The notes beneath the pieces were generated by a model. It worked only from the letters and a program-made list of their open reading frames with translations. It made no database searches and was not told the origin of the DNA. Both the position numbers and the translations under genes were made by a program. Shown one piece after another: positions 15,692-24,406 of a stretch of DNA of 27,331 nucleotides. The stretch spans positions 1-27,331 of the forward strand of contig JAHBAN010000258.1 in the NCBI GenBank assembly GCA_018500075.1, in the 5' to 3' direction. The first letter of the stretch is position 1. The number at the start of each line of letters is the position of its first letter. This DNA comes from Flavobacteriia bacterium. Lineage in GTDB: Bacteria > Bacteroidota > Bacteroidia > Flavobacteriales > Flavobacteriaceae.

Positions 15692-18020
15692 CCGGATCGG
15701 GCCGCGCCACAGCGCGCTGCACTGTTTCGGCCAGATCGGCCAGCGAAAACGGCTTTTGCAAAAAGGCCGAGTTTGAAATTTCAAGCCCGTTGTCACTGAA
15801 CACATCTTCGGCATAGCCCGAGACAAACACCACTTTCACATCCCCGCGCAGCGCGCGCGCCTGCGCAACCCACTCCGGCCCCTTGAGGCCCGGCATGATC
15901 ACATCGGTGACAAACACGTCGATTTCCAGATTGGTATCGCGCACAATATCAAGCGCTTCCTCTCCGCTGCCGGCCTCCAAAACCGTAAATCCCTTGAGCT
16001 TGAGCGCCCGCGAGGCAAAGGCGCGGACCGGCGCCTCGTCTTCAACCAGCAAAACAACAGAGCTGATGATCTCCTCGGCCTGGATCATCGGCGCGTCCGG
16101 CGGCGCTTGCGGCTCAGGCTCACCCAGAGCAAGGGTCGGCAAAATCAGCGTGAAGGTGCTGCCCTGCCCGACGTCGCTATCCGCAAAGATAAACCCGCCG
16201 GTCTGTTTCACAATGCCATAAGCCGTCGACAGCCCAAGCCCTGTGCCCTCGCCGGTGCGCTTGGTGGTGAAAAACGGCTCAAAAATTTTCTGGAGCTTGT
16301 CCGCCGGAATGCCCGTGCCCTGATCAATCACCTGGATCGACACATAAGCCCCGGGCGGGACTTCGGCGCGATCCCGTTGCAAGGGCTTGACCAATTCGAG
16401 CGCCTCGGTGCGGATTTTGACAACCCCGCCCTTGGGCATGGCATCGCGCGCATTGACCACAAGGTTCATCACAACCTGCTCGATCTGGCGTTTGTCGGCG
16501 CGAATGGTCTGATGGCCGGTGGAATGCTCAAATTCAAGCTGCACCGTCTCGCCCACAAGCCGGTTGAGCAGATGCGTCAAATCCGACAGGGTTTCCTGCA
16601 CATCAATGGTTTGCGGGCGCAGGGTTTGCTTGCGCGAAAAGGCCAGAAGCTGGCTCACAAGGGCTGCGGCCCGATTGGCGTTCTGGGCGATCTGCTCCAG
16701 ATCGGCATAGTCGGGGTCGCCTTCCGTGCGCCGGTGCATCAAGAGGTCGCAATGCCCGGTGATCGCGGTCAGCAAATTGTTAAAATCATGCGCAACCCCG
16801 CCCGCAAGCTGGCCGATCGCCTGCATTTTCTGGCTCTGCACAAATTGCGCCTCAAGCGTTTTCAGCTCGGTGGCATCATTCAAAACAGCCACCAGAACAG
16901 GCGTATCGCCCTCCCGCGCGGGCTTCAGCGTGACCTGCACAAAAGCATCCGCATCGCCGCGTCGCACCTTGAGAAACTCCGACTGGCGGCTGACCCGCCC
17001 CAAAACCGTATCTTGCAGCCAGTCGTTGATCGAGCGGCCAAGCCCCTCAAGCACCGCGCCAAGGCTCTGGCCGACAAGGTCATCGCGCCCCAGCAGATCC
17101 CGCGCCATCTTGTTTGTCTCGGTGATCGCCCCCTCGGGCGACAGCTTCAGAAGCGGCACCGGCAGCGCATCAAAAAACCGCTGGCTTTCGGGCAGCTCGA
17201 CAAGATCCTCCTCTGTCGGCACAAAGGCAAGCTCGCGCCGGCCCACCCCCGCGCTCAGCTCGCGGATCACACAATGCACCTTGCCACTGTCCGCCAGAAC
17301 CGCCTGCAAGCGGTTCAACTTCAACGGTAAATCCGGAATAATCCGGTCAAGCGACTTCACCCTTTCGCCAAAAAACCGCCGCGCCGCCGCATTCATAAAC
17401 AAGACAGTGTCCTGCCGCCCGACCACAAGAACAGGCAGCTCAGACGCCGCGTTGAGCGCCGCCATATTCGGCGCGGCAGGCAAGTCTTCCAGCCGCCAGA
17501 GCGCGCCGCCGTGGGGCAAAGGATGGCACGACAGCCGCAAATGCTCCTCGCGCGCCAGAACATCCTCGCGCGCCGCCCCCGATTGGGCCGCTTTCATATA
17601 GAGCCGCGTTACAAGCCCGAGCGGATGCGTCACAAGCGTCGACAAAGCCGCCTCGATGGTGACCGGCGCGCGCCGGAATTTTGCCTCCGCCGCAGCATTG
17701 CGATAGAGGATTTCGCCCGCCTCGTCGGCCACAAGACAGGCCGCCGCATCATGCTCGACAAACCCCGCAATCGTCACCAGCCCCTGTGCCCGGTTGCGGC
17801 GCAGCCGGCCCCAATAGACAAGGCTCACAAGCGTCAGGCACAAAAGACTTGTCCCCGCAACGGCAGCGCCAAGCTGCACGTGCTCGGACGGCGCAATCCC
17901 CGCCACCGCAAAGGCCAAAACGGTCAAGACAGCAAACACGCTCGCGCGCGGCAAAAGCCGCGCAAACGGGCGCGTCACGGCGTCGGGCGTAAAGGCGGCG
18001 TAGCTCAAAACAGGCTCCAT
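15681..18020 (-). CDS. cckA: Hybrid sensor histidine kinase CckA
   Basis: The 779-residue kinase starts the CckA-ChpT-CtrA phosphorelay, which in Rhodobacterales controls motility, gene transfer agent and cell-cycle genes. Two transmembrane helices lie within residues about 25-70. PAS-like segments follow (about 90-200, 195-270, 280-390). The dimerisation box AGGVAHDFNNLL has His411. ATPase boxes are NLVVNARDAM (519-528), DQGTGIP, and GEGTGLGLS (590-598). The receiver domain from about 655 has acidic ED660-661, Asp706 in VTDVIMP and Lys756 in LQKPFS. All phosphotransfer residues are present. The order and sequence match CckA. A CtrA-type box lies upstream. Confidence 0.94.
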   Translation of the reverse strand: MEPVLSYAAFTPDAVTRPFARLLPRASVFAVLTVLAFAVAGIAPSEHVQLGAAVAGTSLLCLTLVSLVYWGRLRRNRAQGLVTIAGFVEHDAAACLVADEAGEILYRNAAAEAKFRRAPVTIEAALSTLVTHPLGLVTRLYMKAAQSGAAREDVLAREEHLRLSCHPLPHGGALWRLEDLPAAPNMAALNAASELPVLVVGRQDTVLFMNAAARRFFGERVKSLDRIIPDLPLKLNRLQAVLADSGKVHCVIRELSAGVGRRELAFVPTEEDLVELPESQRFFDALPVPLLKLSPEGAITETNKMARDLLGRDDLVGQSLGAVLEGLGRSINDWLQDTVLGRVSRQSEFLKVRRGDADAFVQVTLKPAREGDTPVLVAVLNDATELKTLEAQFVQSQKMQAIGQLAGGVAHDFNNLLTAITGHCDLLMHRRTEGDPDYADLEQIAQNANRAAALVSQLLAFSRKQTLRPQTIDVQETLSDLTHLLNRLVGETVQLEFEHSTGHQTIRADKRQIEQVVMNLVVNARDAMPKGGVVKIRTEALELVKPLQRDRAEVPPGAYVSIQVIDQGTGIPADKLQKIFEPFFTTKRTGEGTGLGLSTAYGIVKQTGGFIFADSDVGQGSTFTLILPTLALGEPEPQAPPDAPMIQAEEIISSVVLLVEDEAPVRAFASRALKLKGFTVLEAGSGEEALDIVRDTNLEIDVFVTDVIMPGLKGPEWVAQARALRGDVKVVFVSGYAEDVFSDNGLEISNSAFLQKPFSLADLAETVQRAVARPDPVTQ

Positions 18021-18052
18021 TCAGGGTTTGACATCTGTCTATGCCAAAGAGG

Positions 18053-18067
18053 TTAAGCCAAGATTAA
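18053..18067 (-). promoter_or_regulatory. CtrA-type binding site upstream of cckA
   Basis: On the minus strand the sequence is TTAA-TCTTGGC-TTAA followed by C, an exact match to the CtrA consensus TTAA-N7-TTAAC. Its near edge is 32 bases before the cckA ATG, a position suited to overlap the promoter. CckA ultimately controls CtrA phosphorylation, so this would close a feedback loop. Confidence 0.72.
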
Positions 18068-18110
18068 GACCCAACCGGTGGAATTTCACCTTAAAACTGT
18101 ATTTACCGCC

Positions 18111-19283
18111 CTATTTGCGCGTAAAAATTGCGCCAAAAAAGCCATCGCCGCCGGCAGAGGGCAGCCAGCGCTTCTGCGCCGTGCAGTGCCACTCGGGCGC
18201 AAGCGCCTCAAACTGCGCCACAACCGCCTCGTTTTCTGCCGTCAAAAGCGAGCAGGTCACATAGGCCAGCTGTCCGCCCGCCGCGACCCGCCGCGCCGCA
18301 TGGTGCAAGACATCAACCTGCGTCTCACAGAGCGCCGCAAGCCGCTCTTCACTCAGCAGCCACTTGCCCGCAGGCGCGCGCCGCCAAGCCCCTGATCCGG
18401 AGCATGGCGCATCGCATAAAACAAAATCAAAACAATCATCTGGAGCGAAGTCTTCAAGCGACTTAACAGTGATGCTCGCGCCCGCGCGCAAGGCCCGTGC
18501 CGGCACATCCTTCATCCGCTCAGGCGCAATATCCGTCGCCACGATCCGGGCCGCCGTGCGCGCCGCAATCGCAAGGCTCTTGCCGCCACCACCGGCGCAA
18601 TAATCAAGCACGGTTTCGGCCCTCTCAAGCGGCAGCCACGCCACAACAGCCTGGCTCGCCGCGTCCTGAAGCTCGATCAACCCGTCTTCAAACGCATGGG
18701 TCAGCCGCACGCGCCGCGCCCCTTCAAGCACTTTCAGCGCCGTCTGCGCCAGCGGATGCGCCTCGCTCACAACGCCCTCTTCGGCCAGAGCCGCCTGCGC
18801 CTCTGCGCGGCTGCCATAAAGCGGATTGACCCGCAAAAATACATCCGCCCGCTCGCGCATCAGGCCGGCTTCCTCTGCCGCCCCCTCGCCCAAAGCCTCG
18901 CAAAGCGCAGGCCAGAGCCACTCGGGCATATCGCACGCCTCGGCCCCCGCTTCGGGCGCGCGCCCGCCCTCAAGCTCCTGAGCGCTCAGAGGCGCAGGCG
19001 CATGGCCCTCACCAGAGAAAATAGAAGCAAGATCAGCGCCTTCTGCCCGCATCGCGCCAATCATCAGGCTGCGCCCCGTGGTCTCTTTTGCGCCGCCAAG
19101 GGCCGCATAAGAGCGCAGGCAGCGCAGCGCCTGAAACACATGATCGCGCACAGCCGCGCGGTCTTTGGAGCCTGCAAAGCGGCTTCCCCGCGCCCATCCG
19201 GTGAGCGCTTTTTCCGCCGGCGTGCCCTCAAGGATCCCGTCAAGAATCTCTGCAGCCGCAGCCACCCGTGCCGCTGGCGTCAT
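18111..19283 (-). CDS. RsmB/NOP-family RNA (cytosine-5) methyltransferase
   Basis: The 390-residue SAM-dependent enzyme belongs to the family that makes 5-methylcytosine in rRNA or tRNA. The N-terminal NusB-like helical part covers residues 1-80 (AEILDGILEG, AVRDHVFQALRCLRSY). The Rossmann fold from about 222 has the SAM loop DYCAGGGGKS (227-236). The two catalytic cysteines are Cys294 in DAPCSGSG and Cys344 in YVTCSLL. The start overlaps the guaB stop as ATGA, so translation is coupled. RsmB itself is near 430 residues and this is somewhat short, so the exact target (16S C967 or another site) is open. Confidence 0.88.
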   Translation of the reverse strand: MTPAARVAAAAEILDGILEGTPAEKALTGWARGSRFAGSKDRAAVRDHVFQALRCLRSYAALGGAKETTGRSLMIGAMRAEGADLASIFSGEGHAPAPLSAQELEGGRAPEAGAEACDMPEWLWPALCEALGEGAAEEAGLMRERADVFLRVNPLYGSRAEAQAALAEEGVVSEAHPLAQTALKVLEGARRVRLTHAFEDGLIELQDAASQAVVAWLPLERAETVLDYCAGGGGKSLAIAARTAARIVATDIAPERMKDVPARALRAGASITVKSLEDFAPDDCFDFVLCDAPCSGSGAWRRAPAGKWLLSEERLAALCETQVDVLHHAARRVAAGGQLAYVTCSLLTAENEAVVAQFEALAPEWHCTAQKRWLPSAGGDGFFGAIFTRK

Positions 19284-20731
19284 GATCCGATCCGATAATT
19301 GGGAGATTCGCGCGTGATCTGCACGTCATGTACATGGCTTTCCTTCAGCCCCGCGCCGGTGATTTTGACAAAGTCACACTGGCTGCGCATCTCTGCCACC
19401 GTCGCGTTGCCCGTATAGCCCATCGCCGCGCGCAAACCGCCCACAAGCTGATGCACAACCGCGCTGGCGCTGCCTTTATACGGCACCTGCCCCTCGATCC
19501 CTTCGGGCACGAGCTTGTCGCTGGCCGCATCCTTCTGAAAATAACGGTCCGCCGAGCCACGCGCCATCGCGCCAAGGCTGCCCATGCCGCGGTAGGATTT
19601 GAACGAGCGCCCCTGATAGAGGATCACTTCGCCGGGGCTTTCGTCGGTCCCCGCAATCATGCTGCCCACCATGGCGCAAGAGGCGCCCGCCGCAATCGCC
19701 TTGGCAAAATCGCCGGAAAACTTGATGCCGCCATCGGCAATCACAGGCACATCGCCCGCCGCTTGGGCGCAGTCCATAATCGCTGTGAGCTGTGGCACGC
19801 CCACACCGGCCACCATCCGCGTGGTGCAGATCGAGCCTGGCCCGATGCCGACTTTGACAGCATCCGCCCCCGCCTCGATCAGCGCCCGCGTGGCCGCCCC
19901 GGTCGCGACATTGCCCGCAATCACCTGAAGGCTGCTCGAGAGCGCCTTGGCCCGTTTCACCGCCTCGATCACACCTGCCGAGTGGCCATGCGCCGTATCG
20001 ACCACGACAATATCACAGCCCGCATCCACAAGCGCCTCGGTGCGCTCATAGCCGGCCTCGCCCACGCTGGTGGCGGCGGCAACGCGCAAACGCCCCAGCT
20101 CGTCCTTGCAGGCGGTCGGGTTGAGCACAGCTTGCTCGGTGTCTTTCAGCGTCAGAAGCCCGGTCAGCTTGCCCTTGCCGTCATGCACCAGAAGCTTCTC
20201 GATCCGGCGCGCGCGCATGAGGCTTTTGGCCTCCTCAAGCTCGGCCGGCTCGGCCAGCATCGCAAGATTGTCCGACGTCATCATGGCGTGCACAGGCGTG
20301 TCATCTGAGCTGGCAAAGCGCATATCGCGGTTGGTGAGGATGCCCACAACATGGCCCCGCTCATCCACCACAGGAAAGCCGGTAAAATTATAGCGCTCCA
20401 CCAGCGCCTTGGCGTCGGCCAGCGTCTGGTTCACCTTGAGCGTGACGGGGTTATACACGATCCCGCTTTCAAAGCGCTTCACCCGGCGCACCTCGCGGGC
20501 CTGCTCCTCGACGCTGAGGTTCTTGTGCACAACGCCAATACCCCCCGCCTGCGCCATGGCAATCGCCATGCGCGCCTCGGTGACAGTGTCCATCGCCGAG
20601 CTGAGAAGCGGAATATTCATCTTAATGGATCGCGTCACAAAGGTGCGCGTGTCTGCTGTGCTCGGCAATACGCTCGAAGCGGCAGGAACAAGTAATACAT
20701 CATCGAAGGTCAGCGCCTCACGAATCTCCAT
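19280..20731 (-). CDS. guaB: Inosine-5'-monophosphate dehydrogenase
   Basis: GuaB oxidises IMP to XMP with NAD+, the committed step to GTP. The 483 residues are of normal length. The N-terminal barrel starts EALTFDDVLLVPAAS. A CBS pair is inserted at about 95-205 (TGFPVVDERGHVVGILTNRD, KLTGLLTLKD). The catalytic loop GPGSICTTR has Cys302. The flap carries YRGMGSLGAM and the family tail follows. GGAG is placed 7 bases before the ATG. It sits 72 bases downstream of the TehA-like gene on the same strand and is coupled to the rRNA methyltransferase. Confidence 0.98.
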   Translation of the reverse strand: MEIREALTFDDVLLVPAASSVLPSTADTRTFVTRSIKMNIPLLSSAMDTVTEARMAIAMAQAGGIGVVHKNLSVEEQAREVRRVKRFESGIVYNPVTLKVNQTLADAKALVERYNFTGFPVVDERGHVVGILTNRDMRFASSDDTPVHAMMTSDNLAMLAEPAELEEAKSLMRARRIEKLLVHDGKGKLTGLLTLKDTEQAVLNPTACKDELGRLRVAAATSVGEAGYERTEALVDAGCDIVVVDTAHGHSAGVIEAVKRAKALSSSLQVIAGNVATGAATRALIEAGADAVKVGIGPGSICTTRMVAGVGVPQLTAIMDCAQAAGDVPVIADGGIKFSGDFAKAIAAGASCAMVGSMIAGTDESPGEVILYQGRSFKSYRGMGSLGAMARGSADRYFQKDAASDKLVPEGIEGQVPYKGSASAVVHQLVGGLRAAMGYTGNATVAEMRSQCDFVKITGAGLKESHVHDVQITRESPNYRIGS

Positions 20732-20803
20732 AGGACATCTCCAAAACAGGGTTCGTTTGACGCCTCCCTATTTCACGCATTGCCCAAAAGGGAAAGGCAA
20801 AAC

Positions 20804-21784
20804 TCACGCTTTTGCGGCGTTGGTCTTGAGCGCGAGCTGCCCGGTCATCCACATCCGGATCACTTTCACAGCGATATAGGGCACAAGCGTGCTCGCCGCG
20901 ACAAGGGCAACCCCGCCCGCCAGCCGCTCGGCCATGCCCCCGGTCTGGCCCGCAAGGCTCAACATCGCCGTGGCAAAGGCCGTCAGCGGAAAGGTAAACG
21001 ACGCCCACATCGGGCTAAACCCGGCTTCAAGCAGGCTCTTGAGCGAGACAAGCAACCCCAGCAAAATAAGCGCCGCCACGCCGGCAAACACCCGCGCCAA
21101 CAGCGCCATCACAGGGTAGTCCTGCGCCGGAAAGCCCAGAGCCACGATCACAAACAGACAGGCCGGCGCCAGATGGATCGCCAGCATCGGGCGCAAAGGC
21201 GCAGGCGGCAGATGGCGGCGCAGCTGCACAGCGCTCATGGCCCAGATCCCGAGCGCCGCCACAAGCGTGGCCCAAAAGATCGCCTGCGCCAGCCCGTAGT
21301 GCCCGAGCGCCACAGCCGAAACCGCCGCCACAATAAATCCGACAAAACTCAGATGCCACAGCGGCGTCACCTGACGCTGCTCTTTCGGCCCGCTCACCAG
21401 CACATAAATCACAAGAAGCGCCGTCGCGCTCTGCACCGCCAGAGCCAGGCCCAGCATCCGCCCGGCCCACTCCGGCGCAATCGGCACAAGCCCCGCCGCC
21501 AAAACAGCAAAACAAACCCCAAACGCCGCCAGCCCGCCGCGTCCGGGCAAAATCCGCGCATCTTCCACAAGCGTGCCCGCCCGCCGCATGAGCTTTCGCA
21601 GATAGGCCGCACAGGCAATGACAAAAACAACCAGAACACCGCCCAAAATCGCCTCCGATATCCCCGCCGGTATAACCGAGCCATTGGCCGCCGCCCGCCA
21701 GGCCAGCGACAGGCCGAACAGCCCCAAAATCAGTGAGAAAATCGCGGGTGGCGTCTGCTCGCCAAAGCCTGTTTTTGAACGCAT
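20804..21784 (-). CDS. TehA/SLAC1-family membrane protein
   Basis: The 326-residue protein is almost entirely hydrophobic, with about ten transmembrane helices. It ends in a short basic cytoplasmic tail (KTNAAKA). The pattern SLILGLFGLSLAWRAAA near residue 18 and the segment FSPMWASFTFPLTAFATAML near residue 255 are typical of the tellurite-resistance/dicarboxylate transporter (TDT) family, whose members form anion channels or export dicarboxylates. A specific substrate cannot be deduced. The start at 21784 with AAGGGGAA 5 bases before it is preferred over upstream in-frame codons that would run into the divergent promoter region. It lies upstream of guaB and may share its transcript. Confidence 0.83.
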   Translation of the reverse strand: MRSKTGFGEQTPPAIFSLILGLFGLSLAWRAAANGSVIPAGISEAILGGVLVVFVIACAAYLRKLMRRAGTLVEDARILPGRGGLAAFGVCFAVLAAGLVPIAPEWAGRMLGLALAVQSATALLVIYVLVSGPKEQRQVTPLWHLSFVGFIVAAVSAVALGHYGLAQAIFWATLVAALGIWAMSAVQLRRHLPPAPLRPMLAIHLAPACLFVIVALGFPAQDYPVMALLARVFAGVAALILLGLLVSLKSLLEAGFSPMWASFTFPLTAFATAMLSLAGQTGGMAERLAGGVALVAASTLVPYIAVKVIRMWMTGQLALKTNAAKA

Positions 21785-21812
21785 CACATTCCCCTTACAG
21801 CATATTTCCCAA

Positions 21813-21841
21813 GCCATACGCTCTTCGCGCCACAAACCCAA
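21813..21841 (-). promoter_or_regulatory. Putative promoter of the TehA-like gene
   Basis: On the minus strand TTGGGT (21841-21836) and TATGGC (21818-21813) are spaced by 17 bases, about 30 bases before the ATG. The match is moderate. Confidence 0.35.
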
Positions 21842-21913
21842 GATAAACAATGTCGCAGGCTTGCCAAAGGCGCGCCCCCGCAGCACTCTGCCCCCAAACG
21901 ACAGGAGCACCCC

Positions 21914-22870
21914 ATGAGCCAGAACAGCTACGACACAGGCCGCCTCAATCTCCCCTTCGTCGGCATTGCCACCTTCGCCAAACGCCCCTACGCCCCCGAC
22001 TGGAGCACGCTTGAGGCCGATGTCGCGGTGCTCGGCGCGCCCTTTGATGCGGGCACACAGTATCGCTCGGGCGCACGCTTTGGCCCGCGGGCGGTGCGCG
22101 AGGCTTCAACGCTGTTCTCCTTTGGCCACGCCGGCGCCTATGACCACGAAGACGATGTGACCTACCTCACGGGTGATGTGCGCATTGTGGATATGGGTGA
22201 TGCCGATATCGTCCACACCGACACCGCCAAAAGCCACGCCAATATCGAAACCGGCGTGCGCGCCGCCCTTGCCGCTGGCGCGCTCCCCGTGGTCATCGGC
22301 GGAGATCACTCGGTCAACATCCCCTGTATCAACGCCTTTGACGGTCAGGGCGATATCCACATCCTGCAAATCGATGCCCACCTTGATTTTGTCGACGAGC
22401 GCCACGGCGTGAAGAACGGCCACGGCAACCCGATGCGCCGCGCCGCCGAGAAAAGCTATGTCACGGGCCTCACTCAAGTCGGCATCCGCAATGTCAGCTC
22501 CACCACGCTCGAAGGCTATGAGGCGGCGCGCGCCATGGGCAGCGATATCCTCTCCGTGCGCCAGATGCGCGCGCTCGGCCCCGCCGCCACAGCCGCCCGC
22601 ATCCCCAACGGCGCGCGGGTCTACATCACCCTTGATATCGACGCCTTCTGCCCCTCCATCGCGCCGGGCACAGGCACACCCAGCCACGGCGGCTTCCTCT
22701 ACTACGACGTGCTGGAACTGCTCCAAGAGGTCGCCCGCACCCACGACATAATCGGCATCGACCTCGTCGAAGTCGCTCCCGACTATGACCAATCAGACAG
22801 CACAAGCATCCTCGCCGCACAGGTCCTGCTGAATTTGCTGGGGTTTGTCTTTGAGGCACGGAAGGGGTGA
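21914..22870 (+). CDS. speB: Agmatinase/ureohydrolase-family protein
   Basis: The 318-residue binuclear manganese hydrolase of the arginase superfamily cleaves a guanidino compound to urea and an amine. Metal ligands are present: His132 in GGDHS, Asp154, His156 and Asp158 in DAHLDF, and Asp241 and Asp243 in DIDAF. The C-terminus LVEVAPDYDQSDSTSILAAQVL is typical of agmatinase-like proteins. One feature differs: after DID many agmatinases have xxDP, here AFCPS. The true substrate could be agmatine, guanidinobutyrate or another guanidine, so the symbol is tentative. AGGAG lies about 5 bases before the ATG. It is divergent from the TehA-like gene by 129 bases. Confidence 0.86.
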   Translation: MSQNSYDTGRLNLPFVGIATFAKRPYAPDWSTLEADVAVLGAPFDAGTQYRSGARFGPRAVREASTLFSFGHAGAYDHEDDVTYLTGDVRIVDMGDADIVHTDTAKSHANIETGVRAALAAGALPVVIGGDHSVNIPCINAFDGQGDIHILQIDAHLDFVDERHGVKNGHGNPMRRAAEKSYVTGLTQVGIRNVSSTTLEGYEAARAMGSDILSVRQMRALGPAATAARIPNGARVYITLDIDAFCPSIAPGTGTPSHGGFLYYDVLELLQEVARTHDIIGIDLVEVAPDYDQSDSTSILAAQVLLNLLGFVFEARKG

Positions 22871-23151
22871 GGTTGGGGGCTATATTGAGGCCTAGTGTGC
22901 GATCAGAGATGACCCAGAGCCGTCAGTGGCTTCGGAGACATACAACTGAAATGAGCAATTTTTCGGCGATTTGTGAAGGTAACTTTCGTTGCAAGTGATT
23001 ATCTCAACGGCTTAAGGTTGCACCTTGAAATGTCCCCATAAATTGGGTTTGTTTTGTTGGGTTTTGTGTCAATAGAAAAGTATTGGGTAATAAGGTTGTT
23101 TAAATTGCAGAACAGTTTGGAGAGTTTATTTCTGATTAGTGGGCTTCATCA
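22871..23151. other. AT-richer non-coding gap before the exonuclease-BRCT gene
   Basis: This 281-base stretch has no convincing gene. Base composition changes within it from GC-rich to AT-rich (for example the T/G-rich run at 23045-23070). It contains a small dyad AAGGT-TGC-ACCTT at 23014-23026. The shift marks the left border of a compositionally foreign segment. Confidence 0.6.
23064..23093 (+). promoter_or_regulatory. Putative promoter of the exonuclease-BRCT gene
   Basis: TTGTGT (23064-23069) and TAATAA (23088-23093) are separated by 18 bases, 58 bases before the ATG. The match is weak but lies in the only AT-rich part of the gap. Confidence 0.3.
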
Positions 23152-24351
23152 ATGACTTTATTTGTAACGATTTTTCGAGTGGCTCTTTTCTATGCGTTGT
23201 ATTTCATTCTGTGTATGCTTGCCGTTGTCACAGCTTTGCAGAATTGGTCGGTTGGGGCACAGATGGTTTTTGCGTTCTGCCTGCCTGCCCTAATCGTTTG
23301 GTGGCAGGAACGCAGAAGAGCCAAGAAAGCGCTCACTGTTGATCATAGCGGATCAGAAGAACAACTAAGGATACTGCCCCCAACTCATCCAAATTTTGGC
23401 AAGGTTCCCAGCAACAGACAAGAAACCACGACGCACATCGCAGCACACAACAAGCAGATGGTCGCAAGATGGCAATCCGATCTCGACAAACTCATAACGC
23501 AGACATATCGATTTGTGGCCGTTGATGTAGAAACTGCTAATCGACAACACAGCAGTATATGCCAAGTTGGATTGGCAATGGTGGCAGCAAACGGAGACAT
23601 CAAAACCGTCGGCATCTTGGTTGACCCCGAACAGGGCTTTGAGCCTTTCAACGTCGACCTCCACGGCATTGACGAAACAACCATAAAAGACGCTCCCAAC
23701 TTTGTAGCTGTCGCCCAACTGTTGCGCCGGTTTCTTGAACGCCATGTCCTCGTGCAACATAGTAATTTTGACAAACAGGCCTTCAACGCAGCGAGCAAAT
23801 ACTACGGCATTCCCGAAATTAGGGCCCAGTGGATCGATAGCGTGCAGATCGCGCGGAACGCTTGGCCTGAATTAAAAGGCAATGGTGGCCATGGCTTGGC
23901 CAATTTGAAAACCCATTTGGGGTTGCGTTTTGAGCACCACAACGCAGAAGAAGATGCCCGTGCAGCTGCTGAAGTTGTGCTTCTAGCAGAGTCTATTACC
24001 GGAGAGAACTTTTCGAATCTGGCGAGTTCCAAAAAGCAGAAGTATCAGAAATCGTTTGCAATTTCTGGAAATCAAAATGGCCCACTGTTTGGACATATTG
24101 TGTGTTTTACAGGGAAGTTGACCATGTCTCGCGTCGAGGCAGCGACGTTTGCAGCTGGAGCAGGAATTACCGTGAAGACAAATGTTTCAAAGAAAGTAAC
24201 GCTATTGGTTGTAGGCGACCAAGACATATCGACACTGGCCGGTCACGACAAAAGCAGCAAACATCGACGTGCGGAAGAGCTACAGCTTGAGGGTCATGAA
24301 ATCAAGATTTTGGGAGAGTCCGAATTCCTCAAGCTCATTGCAATTGACTAA
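23152..24351 (+). CDS. Membrane-anchored DEDDh 3'-5' exonuclease with C-terminal BRCT domain
   Basis: The 399-residue protein has three parts. Residues 3-29 and 34-51 are two hydrophobic helices, followed by WQERRRAKK, so both ends should face the cytoplasm. Residues 118-285 are a DnaQ-like exonuclease with all DEDDh residues: Asp125 and Glu127 (FVAVDVETAN), Asp207 (VQHSNFDKQAF), His263 and Asp268 (HNAEED). Residues 311-397 form a BRCT domain (GHIVCFTGKL, AAGAGITVKTNVSKKVTLLVVGD, IKILGESEFLKLI) like that of NAD-dependent DNA ligase. Exonuclease-BRCT fusions are known; the double membrane anchor is unusual to me. The ribosome site is weak. GC is clearly lower than in the neighbours (25 of 60 bases in 23521-23580), suggesting transfer. 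Its role is unknown; DNA processing at the membrane or defence is inference. Confidence 0.85.
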   Translation: MTLFVTIFRVALFYALYFILCMLAVVTALQNWSVGAQMVFAFCLPALIVWWQERRRAKKALTVDHSGSEEQLRILPPTHPNFGKVPSNRQETTTHIAAHNKQMVARWQSDLDKLITQTYRFVAVDVETANRQHSSICQVGLAMVAANGDIKTVGILVDPEQGFEPFNVDLHGIDETTIKDAPNFVAVAQLLRRFLERHVLVQHSNFDKQAFNAASKYYGIPEIRAQWIDSVQIARNAWPELKGNGGHGLANLKTHLGLRFEHHNAEEDARAAAEVVLLAESITGENFSNLASSKKQKYQKSFAISGNQNGPLFGHIVCFTGKLTMSRVEAATFAAGAGITVKTNVSKKVTLLVVGDQDISTLAGHDKSSKHRRAEELQLEGHEIKILGESEFLKLIAID

Positions 24352-24406
24352 GGTTCATTTCGGCGAAGCCGCGCCGACGTATTGTTGATCCTAATTAAGG
24401 TTCATT
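24349..24406. repeat. 11-bp direct repeat TAAGGTTCATT
   Basis: The sequence occurs at 24349-24359, starting on the stop codon of the exonuclease gene, and again at 24396-24406. A shorter relative, TTAAGGTT, lies at 23012-23019 on the other side of the gene. These could be remnants of an insertion border; the match lengths are too short to be sure. Confidence 0.5.

Noticed and set aside
16107..17330. 407-codon open frame on the plus strand
   Set aside because: It is antisense to cckA and compositionally a shadow frame.
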